Below are positions 7,996 through 14,308 of a stretch of DNA of 23,351 nt, piece by piece (within the stretch, counting starts at the first letter, position 1; every line of letters starts with the position of its first letter). The position numbers and the translations under genes are program-made. The notes beneath the pieces are model-generated. The model worked only from the letters and a program-made list of their open reading frames with translations. It ran no database searches and was not told the DNA's origin. Source of the stretch: Spirochaetia bacterium (GTDB taxonomy: Bacteria > Spirochaetota > Spirochaetia > Treponematales > Breznakiellaceae); the NCBI GenBank assembly GCA_026002025.1, contig BOAU01000028.1, positions 1 to 23,351 on the forward strand, written 5' to 3'.

Positions 7996-9465
7996 TCATT
8001 TCTTCTGCATTAATTCCCGGTACTTTACAGCAAGGGTCTTCGCCTTCTTCACCGCAAGCCCGTTGTACTGTTCCGGCTTTTCAAACCATGAAAGCGCATC
8101 AACAGCATTACTAACAATTCCAAGTTCCGCCATCTTTTTTCCGATGCGAGAAAGGACTTCGGGCTCCACTGAAAGGGCCGCAGCAAAACTAAGGTTTTCT
8201 TTTTCCGCTTTCAGCGTAATTTTTCTGATAACTTCGTGGGCATCGGAGACCCCGCTTTCCGCCAGCAGTATATATGCGGGTTCCGCCAAGATTCCGCCAG
8301 GAATCACACCGCCGCTGATACCGCCGGATGTGTCACCCCGCAGATTTTTTATCAACCGTTCACGATCCGCGCCGAGCCCTTCGATGACGCCGGACATGCG
8401 GCTTATGGCGAGGCAGAAACCGGCAACGTAATCGGCGATGAAGCGCTGGCTGGCGGAATTGGAAAGATCCCGCTGGTGTTCACTTATCTGGTCCATAAAG
8501 AAAGTCGTCACCCGGGGCATGAAGGCTTTCCAGAGACTTTTGACGTGTTCCGAATTCCAGGGGTTCCGCTTCTGGGGCATGGTAGAGGAGCCCACCTGAT
8601 CCGCGGCGAAGCCTTCCCGCAGTTCACCGATTTCACTGCGCTGCAAATTGCGAAGGTCGTCGGCAAGGTTGGCGATAATTCCGAAGGCAACGTTGAATTC
8701 CAGCAGCAGCCGCAAAAGATATTCAGGCTCCACAAGCTGGGTGGAATGTTCGGAAGGCTCAAGGCCCAGCTCGGCAAGGTAGAGCCGCTCCAGTTCTTCC
8801 GGGTCCTTGACGATCATGCTGGTGGCGTTGTAGGCCCCCACCGCCCCGGCGAGCTTTCCCTTGAGCTGCTCCGCAAGGCGCTCAATTTCCAGGATCGATT
8901 TTCCCAGCCGGGAAACGTACTCCGCAATGGCAAAGCCCACGGTGATGGGCACCGCGTGCTGACCGTGTGTGCGGCCCACCTGCGGGGTTGCCGCCTCTTT
9001 TTCCGCAAAGTTGCAGAGGAGGATTTCCAGCTTTTTGAGCTGCGGCAGTACCACCTCACGGGTCACCCCCCGGATGCGGTAGGAAAGGCTGGTGTCCAGA
9101 ATGTCCACACTGGTTGCCCCCAGATGCACCAGGGGGGCGGTTTCCACGGGGACCTTCCCTTTGATCACATTCACCAGGGCCCGGATATTGTGGCGGGTCT
9201 TTTCTTCCTCGGCATAGACCTCTGTGCTTTCCACTGCGGCGGCGGCCTTTTCAAGCTCGGCCTTGAGGGCCGGTGTCAGGCCGCCCCGGACGCTGAGGTG
9301 GGCGATCATCAGGGCAATCTCCGCCCTGACGCAGGCTGACACCGAAGCTTCCTCGGAGATCCAGGGGACCAGGGAATCAAAGAGGGCTTCTTCGGAGATT
9401 GAGTACCGGTGATCGATGGGGGAGATATTACGGAAAATATTACGGGATGTTATTGAGGCTTCCAT
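7996..9465 (-). CDS. purB: Adenylosuccinate lyase
   Basis: PurB removes fumarate from adenylosuccinate (to AMP) and from SAICAR in de novo synthesis. It belongs to the fumarase/aspartase superfamily: the signature loop SSTMPQKRNPWNSEH and the catalytic-histidine segments GRTHGQHAVP and HLGATSVDI are visible. It is about 489 residues and mostly helical, a little longer than common PurB. I prefer the ATG at 9465 (MEASITSRN); a GTG five codons upstream (9480) is possible. Neither has a Shine-Dalgarno. A TTGACA/CAGTAT promoter ends five bases before the ATG, so the message may be leaderless. It is the first gene of the purine set, and an insertion-sequence end lies just beyond its -35 box. Confidence 0.95.
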   Translation of the reverse strand: MEASITSRNIFRNISPIDHRYSISEEALFDSLVPWISEEASVSACVRAEIALMIAHLSVRGGLTPALKAELEKAAAAVESTEVYAEEEKTRHNIRALVNVIKGKVPVETAPLVHLGATSVDILDTSLSYRIRGVTREVVLPQLKKLEILLCNFAEKEAATPQVGRTHGQHAVPITVGFAIAEYVSRLGKSILEIERLAEQLKGKLAGAVGAYNATSMIVKDPEELERLYLAELGLEPSEHSTQLVEPEYLLRLLLEFNVAFGIIANLADDLRNLQRSEIGELREGFAADQVGSSTMPQKRNPWNSEHVKSLWKAFMPRVTTFFMDQISEHQRDLSNSASQRFIADYVAGFCLAISRMSGVIEGLGADRERLIKNLRGDTSGGISGGVIPGGILAEPAYILLAESGVSDAHEVIRKITLKAEKENLSFAAALSVEPEVLSRIGKKMAELGIVSNAVDALSWFEKPEQYNGLAVKKAKTLAVKYRELMQKK

Positions 9466-9500
9466 GTTCAATACTGACACAAAGGTCGGCTAAATGTCAA
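9466..9500 (-). promoter_or_regulatory. Candidate purB promoter
   Basis: On the minus strand a perfect -35 TTGACA (9500-9495) is followed after 18 bases by CAGTAT (9476-9471, three of six matches to TATAAT). The purB ATG lies five bases further on, so transcription would begin at or next to the start codon. The -35 box is only 11 bases from the first terminal repeat of the insertion-sequence remnant. Confidence 0.45.
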
Positions 9501-9510
9501 GGTCTCATGA

Positions 9511-10048
9511 AAAATGTACCCCAAACATCAGACCTGCGGTTTGCCTCATTTAGAAAATGTACCCCAAATAAACGGGCTATTTTGTAAGGTGCAATCTTAC
9601 GGAGGCCAAAATGGGGTTAACAATGAGCGAGAAGAAGGCACTGACCAAAGAAATCGGCGCACGGTATCGTCAAGCGGAGCGGAAAGAAAAGACCGCCATT
9701 CTTGACGAATTCATCAAAACGTCCGGCTATAATCGCAAATACGCCTCCCGAATGTTGAAGCAGCAGGGGCTGAAAAAACGGGTAAAAGCAGCCAAAAAGA
9801 AGCGGACCAGCAACCACCAGGGAAAGCTGGTCTACGGCCCGGATTTCGTAAACGTTTTACAGGGCATCTGGCAATTTTTCTGGTATAAATGCGGGAAATA
9901 CCTTGCCCCGTTTATGCAAGAAACTATGCCCTATCTTGAGGCCAGCAAAGAACCGGACTTTCACCTCACTCCTGAAATCAAACAAAAACTGCTCAAAATC
10001 AGCCCCACAACTATCGACCGGAAGCTCAAGAATGAGCGGGCAAAACTG
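9511..10048 (+). mobile_element. Truncated insertion sequence, left part only
   Basis: The left end is marked by two exact copies of a 15-mer, aaaatgtaccccaaa, at 9511-9525 and 9554-9568, probably transposase-binding sites. The transposase gene follows but breaks off near 10048, where the sequence changes to AT-rich minus-strand gene fragments. No matching right end appears in the window. The family is not certain; spaced copies of a terminal motif are seen in IS21-like and related elements. Confidence 0.7.
9611..10048 (+). pseudogene. Transposase, N-terminal part (truncated)
   Basis: The ATG at 9611 has a perfect GGAGG ribosome-binding site five bases upstream. The protein is very basic and begins with a helix-turn-helix-like region (a GARYRQAERKEK segment, then LDEFIKTSGYNRKYASRML), typical of the DNA-binding end of integrase-core (DDE) transposases. 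About 145 codons are recognisable, up to RAKLRIK; after that the frame runs on into unrelated sequence and stops. The catalytic DDE domain is missing, so it cannot be active. The assignment to a DDE transposase rests on my recognition of the N-terminal pattern, not on catalytic residues. Confidence 0.7.
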
Positions 10049-10049
10049 C

Positions 10050-10138
10050 GCATCAAGTTTTTGATAATGCGGCTCTTGCCGTGTTTTGTGGTAAAAACTG
10101 AACATGGTTGTTTCAAGATAGATTCGGACGGCTTCCAT
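10050..10138 (-). pseudogene. PIN-domain (VapC-like) gene, 5' fragment
   Basis: On the minus strand an ATG at 10138-10136 has a good AGGAAG ribosome-binding site eight bases upstream. It opens a reading frame starting MEAVRIYLETTMFSFYHKT, the typical first strand of PIN-domain ribonucleases, where the acidic residue in YLETT contributes to the metal site. After about 29 codons (HYQKL) the frame runs into the antisense of the transposase gene, so the remaining 100 or so residues are lost. The original start survives with its ribosome-binding site; no antitoxin gene is visible next to it. The fragment is short, so the assignment is moderate. Confidence 0.55.
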
Positions 10139-10152
10139 TACTTTAACTTCCT

Positions 10153-10342
10153 GATTATATCCATTCCGTTTCATTTTTTCTTCCCAATATTTCACTAATT
10201 TTTTTCCATAGCCCTTGTTTTGATATTCTTCGAGTATCAATAATAAATTCATAAATGGAATATTATCCCAAAACAGATTGTATCTAAGCAATCCAATAAT
10301 TTTATTTTCTTCCTGGATAATATATATTTCTTTATCAACAAT
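10153..10342 (-). pseudogene. GNAT acetyltransferase, internal fragment
   Basis: The frame after the pyrophosphatase stop encodes VDKEIYIIQEENKIIG, then LRYNLFWDNIPFMN, then EEYQNKGYGKKLVKYWEEKMK. The last holds GNAT motif A (Q-x-x-G-x-G/K), which binds the acetyl-CoA pyrophosphate. The N-terminal helices are absent because an in-frame TAA, the pyrophosphatase stop, lies directly before it. The C-terminal strands are absent because the sequence passes into the PIN fragment. It therefore looks like the middle third of a normal GNAT gene. An ATG at 10291 is inside the fold and not a credible start. Confidence 0.7.
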
Positions 10343-10699
10343 TTAATTATTCCTCCTTATCATGATTGCTTTCATTGTCTCCCAATTATTCATAAAATTA
10401 TAAATTTCGTCTTTCTCATCTTCAGTACACCCAATTAATATTTTTATTTCAGAATCGTTTCTGTATAAATCTATATTACACAAAATTGCATCTACATTTT
10501 TCTTGATTTTTGCTCCAATGAAAACATCTATTCCTGCACCATCCATTGACTTTGTGTTCTTAATATACCCATAATCAGTTGGATATATTTTATCACAAAA
10601 TTTAGGGTGACTTGAACCTTTAGGTCTATCAATTACTATTTCATTTTCCTTTAGTAATTTTTCCAGATATTCCCAAAACATATTATCATATTCCATCAT
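10343..10699 (-). CDS. Small inorganic pyrophosphatase-like protein
   Basis: The 118-residue protein resembles the short pyrophosphatase-like family found mainly in Firmicutes. It has IDRPKGSSHPKF near the start, IYPTDYGYIKNT and the acidic MDGAGIDVFIGA, which recall the substrate and metal sites of family I inorganic pyrophosphatase, and it ends with the family-like MKAIMIRR. It is shorter than canonical Ppa (about 170-180 residues), so pyrophosphate hydrolysis is likely but not certain. I place the start at ATG 10699, 7 bases after AGAGGAG; a TTG two codons upstream would overlap the spacer. Its AT content is much higher than that of the flanking housekeeping genes, which suggests acquisition. 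The stop is directly followed by the GNAT fragment. Confidence 0.75.
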   Translation of the reverse strand: MMEYDNMFWEYLEKLLKENEIVIDRPKGSSHPKFCDKIYPTDYGYIKNTKSMDGAGIDVFIGAKIKKNVDAILCNIDLYRNDSEIKILIGCTEDEKDEIYNFMNNWETMKAIMIRRNN

Positions 10700-10706
10700 A
10701 ATCAAT

Positions 10707-10725
10707 CTCCTCTAATAATATTATA
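10707..10725 (-). promoter_or_regulatory. -10 box and ribosome-binding site of the pyrophosphatase-like gene
   Basis: On the minus strand a perfect TATAAT (10725-10720) is followed by AGAGGAG (10713-10707) and, after 7 bases, the ATG at 10699. No good -35 box is visible at 16-18 bases. The ribosome-binding site decides the start at 10699. Confidence 0.45.
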
Positions 10726-10773
10726 TACAATTTTCAAAAATGTCTAGGCCCAAATTGCACATAACTGTATCGT

Positions 10774-10834
10774 TCCATTATTGGCATTCAAATATTCAGC
10801 AATTATCCCTGCTGCCCATAATCCTGTCTTCGCT
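10774..10834 (-). pseudogene. Relic of a second DHHW/AlgX-like gene
   Basis: This 61-bp block matches 11396-11456 inside the intact DHHW gene at 55 of 61 positions. It encodes AKTGLWAAGIIAEYLNANNG against AETGLWAAGIIAQYLNANNG in the intact gene. Several of the differences are silent, as expected if it was once a translated paralogue rather than a fresh copy. Sequence on both sides does not match. It lies 18 bases beyond the stop codon of the intact gene. Confidence 0.7.
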
Positions 10835-10852
10835 CTGACTTTTTTAGCATCC

Positions 10853-12181
10853 TCATCTGAAATCAAACAGACTTATATGTGTAGCATAATTGGGGGTTTG
10901 TATTGTGCTGGGATTATACATAACAATAACCATATCCGGTTTATTTTGTTTGATATAGGTTTTGACGCTACCGGTAAAATGCCGTATATCCAACACGTCA
11001 ATATATTCTATTCCTAAACTTAAAAACAGATTAACGCAATTAACAAAAGAATCTTTTATTACAAGGATTCTTTTGTTGCCATGTAAGAAGTTGTTGCGTA
11101 TGATAACATTTGGGACATTTCCGTATAAATATGCCCCATAGGGACTCAGATTATAATAATCCACTTCATTTATTTTGCTATAATCATAAAATATATCAAA
11201 TGCACCTTCTGTATCAATATTCTTGGATGGGATTTTCAATGAAAAACTGGTATTAAATCGGGGATAAATCAAACCAATATCTTCAGGCGGTGTTTGTAAC
11301 AAAGTAACTTTTTTGCCCAATGAGCCCAAAAACCAATCCGCATATACATCATACCGATATTGTTCCGGTTTAAATGCATCAAGATCGATATCAAATCCAT
11401 TATTGGCATTCAGATACTGAGCAATTATCCCCGCTGCCCATAATCCCGTCTCCGCTTTCCAGTGATGATCGGTTTTGTAAAACAGGGTGTGATGATCACG
11501 GTTTTCCTGCCGGATATTTTCTCGTAAGTCAAGATAAGGAATGTGCCTTAACGACAGGGCTTTTAGTAACTCATCGGCATTTTCATTGGAGAAGTCGGAT
11601 GCACCGATTATTTTATCTTCTTTGCTGATTTTATAAGGGCTCTGTACATAGAGAAAATCAATATCTAAATTTGCAAGAAAACCGTTAAATTCATATAATG
11701 CCGCCGCAGGCGTGGTTATACCATGTACATTTTGTTCTGATTGACCGGGCAGAATTTCTACTTTCTTAACAAGTTCGGCAAGCCAGCCGTCGCCCAAATC
11801 ATAGACATCTCCGTTTAACAAATTCCATCCTATTAATTTTTCATACCGTACCGCGGATTTTACAAAATTCATGCGGTTTACTAAACTCTCCTTTGTATAT
11901 TTTTCAATCTTTTCTTCAATGTCGGAAATTTTGGTTTTAGAAATAATAGATTTACTTATTTTAACCGTATCATTGTTTTGAAAGGGATATAATTTTGCCC
12001 AATTGATATTGTTTATGACGGGTTCTTCTGATACGAGCTGATCGAAGAATACGATTCGGGTAAACGCATTATTCATGTGCAGTATTTCTATCAGAACATT
12101 CCATGTAAAAAATCGTAAAAATATACTCGCCATAAAAAGCACCATAACGCCGATAAAACACCGGGTAACTATTTTCTTCAT
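10853..12181 (-). CDS. DHHW/AlgX-AlgJ-like SGNH protein, surface polysaccharide O-acetylation
   Basis: Proteins of this family sit on the outer side of the membrane and take acetyl groups delivered by an MBOAT partner onto a polysaccharide. A single N-terminal hydrophobic helix (about 8-25) would anchor or export the protein. The family motif TDHHW (237-241) supplies the catalytic Asp/His. KDSF (376-379) supplies the likely catalytic serine (Ser378) of the SGNH-like fold. Its 442 residues fit the family. The ATG lies 14 bases after the MBOAT stop, with AGGAG overlapping that stop, so the two form an operon. It is clearly more AT-rich than the neighbouring housekeeping genes. The polymer it modifies is unknown. 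Confidence 0.85.
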   Translation of the reverse strand: MKKIVTRCFIGVMVLFMASIFLRFFTWNVLIEILHMNNAFTRIVFFDQLVSEEPVINNINWAKLYPFQNNDTVKISKSIISKTKISDIEEKIEKYTKESLVNRMNFVKSAVRYEKLIGWNLLNGDVYDLGDGWLAELVKKVEILPGQSEQNVHGITTPAAALYEFNGFLANLDIDFLYVQSPYKISKEDKIIGASDFSNENADELLKALSLRHIPYLDLRENIRQENRDHHTLFYKTDHHWKAETGLWAAGIIAQYLNANNGFDIDLDAFKPEQYRYDVYADWFLGSLGKKVTLLQTPPEDIGLIYPRFNTSFSLKIPSKNIDTEGAFDIFYDYSKINEVDYYNLSPYGAYLYGNVPNVIIRNNFLHGNKRILVIKDSFVNCVNLFLSLGIEYIDVLDIRHFTGSVKTYIKQNKPDMVIVMYNPSTIQTPNYATHISLFDFR

Positions 12182-12195
12182 AGTGCGCCGTTCTC

Positions 12196-13620
12196 CTAAA
12201 AATTAAAGTAAATAAACGGATTATAGGTTGATTTAATACAAGCCAAGAGGGATAAGCCGAATATCACAATCAAGCCAAGGGATGATACCAATTGATATGC
12301 CCTCGGCTTGAGATTAAGCCTTTCCCTGCATAGCGGTACAATCGGTGTTGATAACACTATCCCTGCCAACAGTATCCATTTACCGTTTGTCCAGTACAGC
12401 CAAAATGTTTCATCTGCCAAACCGTTTGCGCCAAAGCCGAACATGGCGCTCAAATACCGTCCCGCAAGGGCCATGCTTTCCGCGCGGAACAGTACCCAGC
12501 CGATGATCACAAAGAACAGGGTGTATACGCGGGCGGGTACGCCCTTGGCAAATATGCCCAGCTTTTTCTCAAACCCCGTAAAGCGTTCGATGGCTAACAG
12601 CACAAAGAAAAACAGTCCCCAGGCGACAAAGGTCCAGTTTGCCCCGTGCCATATTCCGGTTAAAAGCCAGACGACAAACAAATTGCCCACCAGCCGTTTC
12701 TTCGATACCCGGCTTCCTCCAAGAGGAATATACACATAATCGCGAAACCAGGTACTTAATGAGATGTGCCACCGCCGCCAGAATTCACCGATTGATTTTG
12801 CGATATAGGGGTAATTGAAGTTTTCAAGAAAGTGAAAACCGAACATCCTCCCCAATCCGATGGCCATATCCGAATAGGCGGAGAAATCAAAAAATATCTG
12901 TAAGGTATAGGCGATAGCCCCAAGCCACGCCGATGCCGCCGATAAATTGCCGCCCGATATACTGTTTAATGCAAAAATTCTATCGGCGATAAACCCGGCG
13001 TAATTGGCAATGAGCATCTTCTTGCCCAGACCGACGACAAACCGCACGACCCCTTCGGTAAAATCCTCCGGCGTTTCAATGCGGCCGTCAATTTCACGGG
13101 CCACCGTTTCGTAGCGCACGATGGGACCGGCAATAAGCTGGGGAAACAGTGAAATATACAGGGCCGTATTGATCAGGCTTTTCTGCACCGGCGCTTTTTT
13201 GTGATATACGTCAAATATGTAGGACATTATCTGGAAGGTAAAAAATGATATACCGATGGGAAGGGCTATGTTGACAGAAAAACTATCATCCTTCAGCAGC
13301 AGGCCGATGTTCTTTACAACGAAAGATACATATTTATAAATGAACAGCAGCGCTATATCATACACAACCGCGATGATCATCCACCGTTTTCGTATTTTCG
13401 TTTCCCCGGCGGCGTCTATCAGAATTCCCAATAACCAGTTGACAACGATTGACAGGATCATTACGAACACAAAGACCGGCTCGCCCCATGCGTAGAATCC
13501 CAGGCTTGCCAGCAGCAGAAAACAGTTTTTAAATTTCCGGCCCTTCCATACCGGGTTATAGTAGCCGATTAAAACGACCGGAAGAAACAAAAACAGAAAG
13601 AGGGTTGATGAAAATACCAT
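12196..13620 (-). CDS. MBOAT-family membrane O-acyltransferase (AlgI/DltB-like)
   Basis: This polytopic inner-membrane protein moves acyl groups, usually acetyl, from a cytoplasmic donor across the membrane for attachment to an exported polymer. The hydrophobic profile suggests around ten or more membrane segments. The signature EFWRRWHISLSTWFRDYVYIPLGG (279-302) is complete, and the catalytic histidine is His325 in TGIWHGANW. Its 474 residues match AlgI. The ATG begins three bases after the stop of the 69-residue gene, with a modest ribosome-binding site, and the DHHW gene follows 14 bases downstream. The pair mirrors AlgI plus AlgJ/AlgX. Transcription probably starts at the promoter at 13841-13870 under control of the divergent regulator. 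Confidence 0.92.
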   Translation of the reverse strand: MVFSSTLFLFLFLPVVLIGYYNPVWKGRKFKNCFLLLASLGFYAWGEPVFVFVMILSIVVNWLLGILIDAAGETKIRKRWMIIAVVYDIALLFIYKYVSFVVKNIGLLLKDDSFSVNIALPIGISFFTFQIMSYIFDVYHKKAPVQKSLINTALYISLFPQLIAGPIVRYETVAREIDGRIETPEDFTEGVVRFVVGLGKKMLIANYAGFIADRIFALNSISGGNLSAASAWLGAIAYTLQIFFDFSAYSDMAIGLGRMFGFHFLENFNYPYIAKSIGEFWRRWHISLSTWFRDYVYIPLGGSRVSKKRLVGNLFVVWLLTGIWHGANWTFVAWGLFFFVLLAIERFTGFEKKLGIFAKGVPARVYTLFFVIIGWVLFRAESMALAGRYLSAMFGFGANGLADETFWLYWTNGKWILLAGIVLSTPIVPLCRERLNLKPRAYQLVSSLGLIVIFGLSLLACIKSTYNPFIYFNF

Positions 13621-13623
13621 ACA

Positions 13624-13833
13624 TCAACGTCCCGTACCGGGCAGCCTTTTCCGCGTACCGTCGCCTTCAGCTTTTTCAGGGGGGATGGGCAGGGCTATGG
13701 AGCCTTGCAGTGAAAACAAAACCCGGGAAATGTTCCTGATCTGTTCCCTGCCGCCGTCACTCAAGCGTTCCATGCCGGCCCTCAGTTCCTGGAGCTTTTT
13801 TTCCTCTTTGGTCATTGTTTTAAAACTTTTCAT
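13624..13833 (-). CDS. 69-residue protein of unknown function, first gene of the acylation operon
   Basis: I do not recognise this protein. It is charged, begins MKSFKTMTKEEKKLQELRAG, and has a helical middle (ERLSDGGREQIRNISRVLFSLQ) and a proline-rich, basic tail. It has no signal peptide or membrane segment. The middle part vaguely recalls the C-terminal tails of small phage-type regulators, so it could be an accessory to the divergent HTH protein; that is a guess. The ATG at 13833 lies inside one arm of the operator repeat and has no ribosome-binding site; an ATG at 13815 is the alternative. It stops three bases before the MBOAT gene, so it may serve translational coupling. Confidence 0.55.
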   Translation of the reverse strand: MKSFKTMTKEEKKLQELRAGMERLSDGGREQIRNISRVLFSLQGSIALPIPPEKAEGDGTRKRLPGTGR

Positions 13834-13863
13834 AGGGAATATCGTATCAATACTATGAAAAGT
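13825..13863. promoter_or_regulatory. Candidate operator: perfect 11-bp inverted repeat
   Basis: ACTTTTCATAG at 13825-13835 is the exact reverse complement of CTATGAAAAGT at 13853-13863, with a 17-base spacer, so arm centres are 28 bp apart. One arm covers the predicted transcription start of the acylation operon, the other lies between its -35 and -10 boxes. A TCAATACT direct repeat (13847-13854 and 13867-13874) is interleaved. The divergent HTH protein is the obvious candidate ligand; binding is inferred. Confidence 0.65.
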
Positions 13864-13870
13864 CTGTCAA
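13841..13870 (-). promoter_or_regulatory. Sigma-70 promoter of the acylation operon
   Basis: On the minus strand a perfect -35 TTGACA (13870-13865) and a TACGAT -10 (13846-13841, four of six matches) are separated by 18 bases. Transcription would begin at about 13834, next to the ATG at 13833. The promoter overlaps the 11-bp inverted repeat. Confidence 0.6.
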
Positions 13871-13929
13871 TACTCCTAGAAATGATTCCTGCTTGCCCTG
13901 AAAGGTCAAGTATTATATGGTTAAAATGT

Positions 13930-14307
13930 ATGCAGACTCAGAGAATTTCCCCAGAAGAAGACTCAATTAATCAAAGAATTGCCACCCTACGCCATACTCT
14001 GAACCTTACCCAAGCTGAATTCGCCCAAAAAATACTTATTTCCAATAGTTTCATGGCCGCTCTGGAATTGGGGCTGCGGAAAGTCAACGACCGGCTTATC
14101 AAGCTCATAAACACCACCTTTGGGGTCAACGAAGGGTGGCTGCGAACCGGGGAGGGGGAAATATTCCGGAAAGACATGACGCCGGACTACAAAATGGACG
14201 AAGTGGAGGAGATTTTTAAGAAACTAAACCCTTTTTTCCAGGATTTTATCCTCGATCAGCTGCGGAAACTCCTTGAATACGAGACAAAGGCAGGGGAAAA
14301 GAAGTAA
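13930..14307 (+). CDS. XRE-family (phage-repressor-type) helix-turn-helix regulator
   Basis: This is a small cytoplasmic DNA-binding protein. The helix-turn-helix region, about residues 9-65 from the start used here, reads INQRIATLRHTLNLTQAEFA and then ILISNSFMAALELGLRKVND. It is followed by the GVNEGWLRTGEGEIF segment common in phage-type XRE regulators. The C-terminal 50 residues are helical and charged and may dimerise. I prefer the ATG at 13930 (125 residues), because the 25 codons from the in-frame ATG at 13855 read as non-domain sequence and that ATG is part of the operator palindrome. There is no clear Shine-Dalgarno for either. It is divergent from the acylation operon and probably represses it and itself. 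Confidence 0.8.
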   Translation: MQTQRISPEEDSINQRIATLRHTLNLTQAEFAQKILISNSFMAALELGLRKVNDRLIKLINTTFGVNEGWLRTGEGEIFRKDMTPDYKMDEVEEIFKKLNPFFQDFILDQLRKLLEYETKAGEKK

Positions 14308-14308
14308 A

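Noticed and set aside
8236..9339. Long open frame on the plus strand opposite purB (367 codons)
   Set aside because: It is antisense to a well-conserved purB with clear motifs; GC-rich genes often leave the opposite strand open, and the translation has no recognisable domain.
9466..9610. Purine riboswitch or PurR-type operator upstream of purB
   Set aside because: The promoter leaves no leader for a riboswitch, and I see no conserved aptamer or PurBox; the space upstream is insertion-sequence DNA.
9857..10291. A 144-codon minus-strand frame as a single gene
   Set aside because: It is a chimera: GNAT fragment, PIN start, then antisense of the transposase. I annotate the parts separately.
13855..13929. 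Upstream ATG at 13855 as the start of the HTH regulator
   Set aside because: The ATG is part of the operator palindrome, has no Shine-Dalgarno, and the 25 added residues do not resemble an HTH N-terminus. It cannot be fully excluded.
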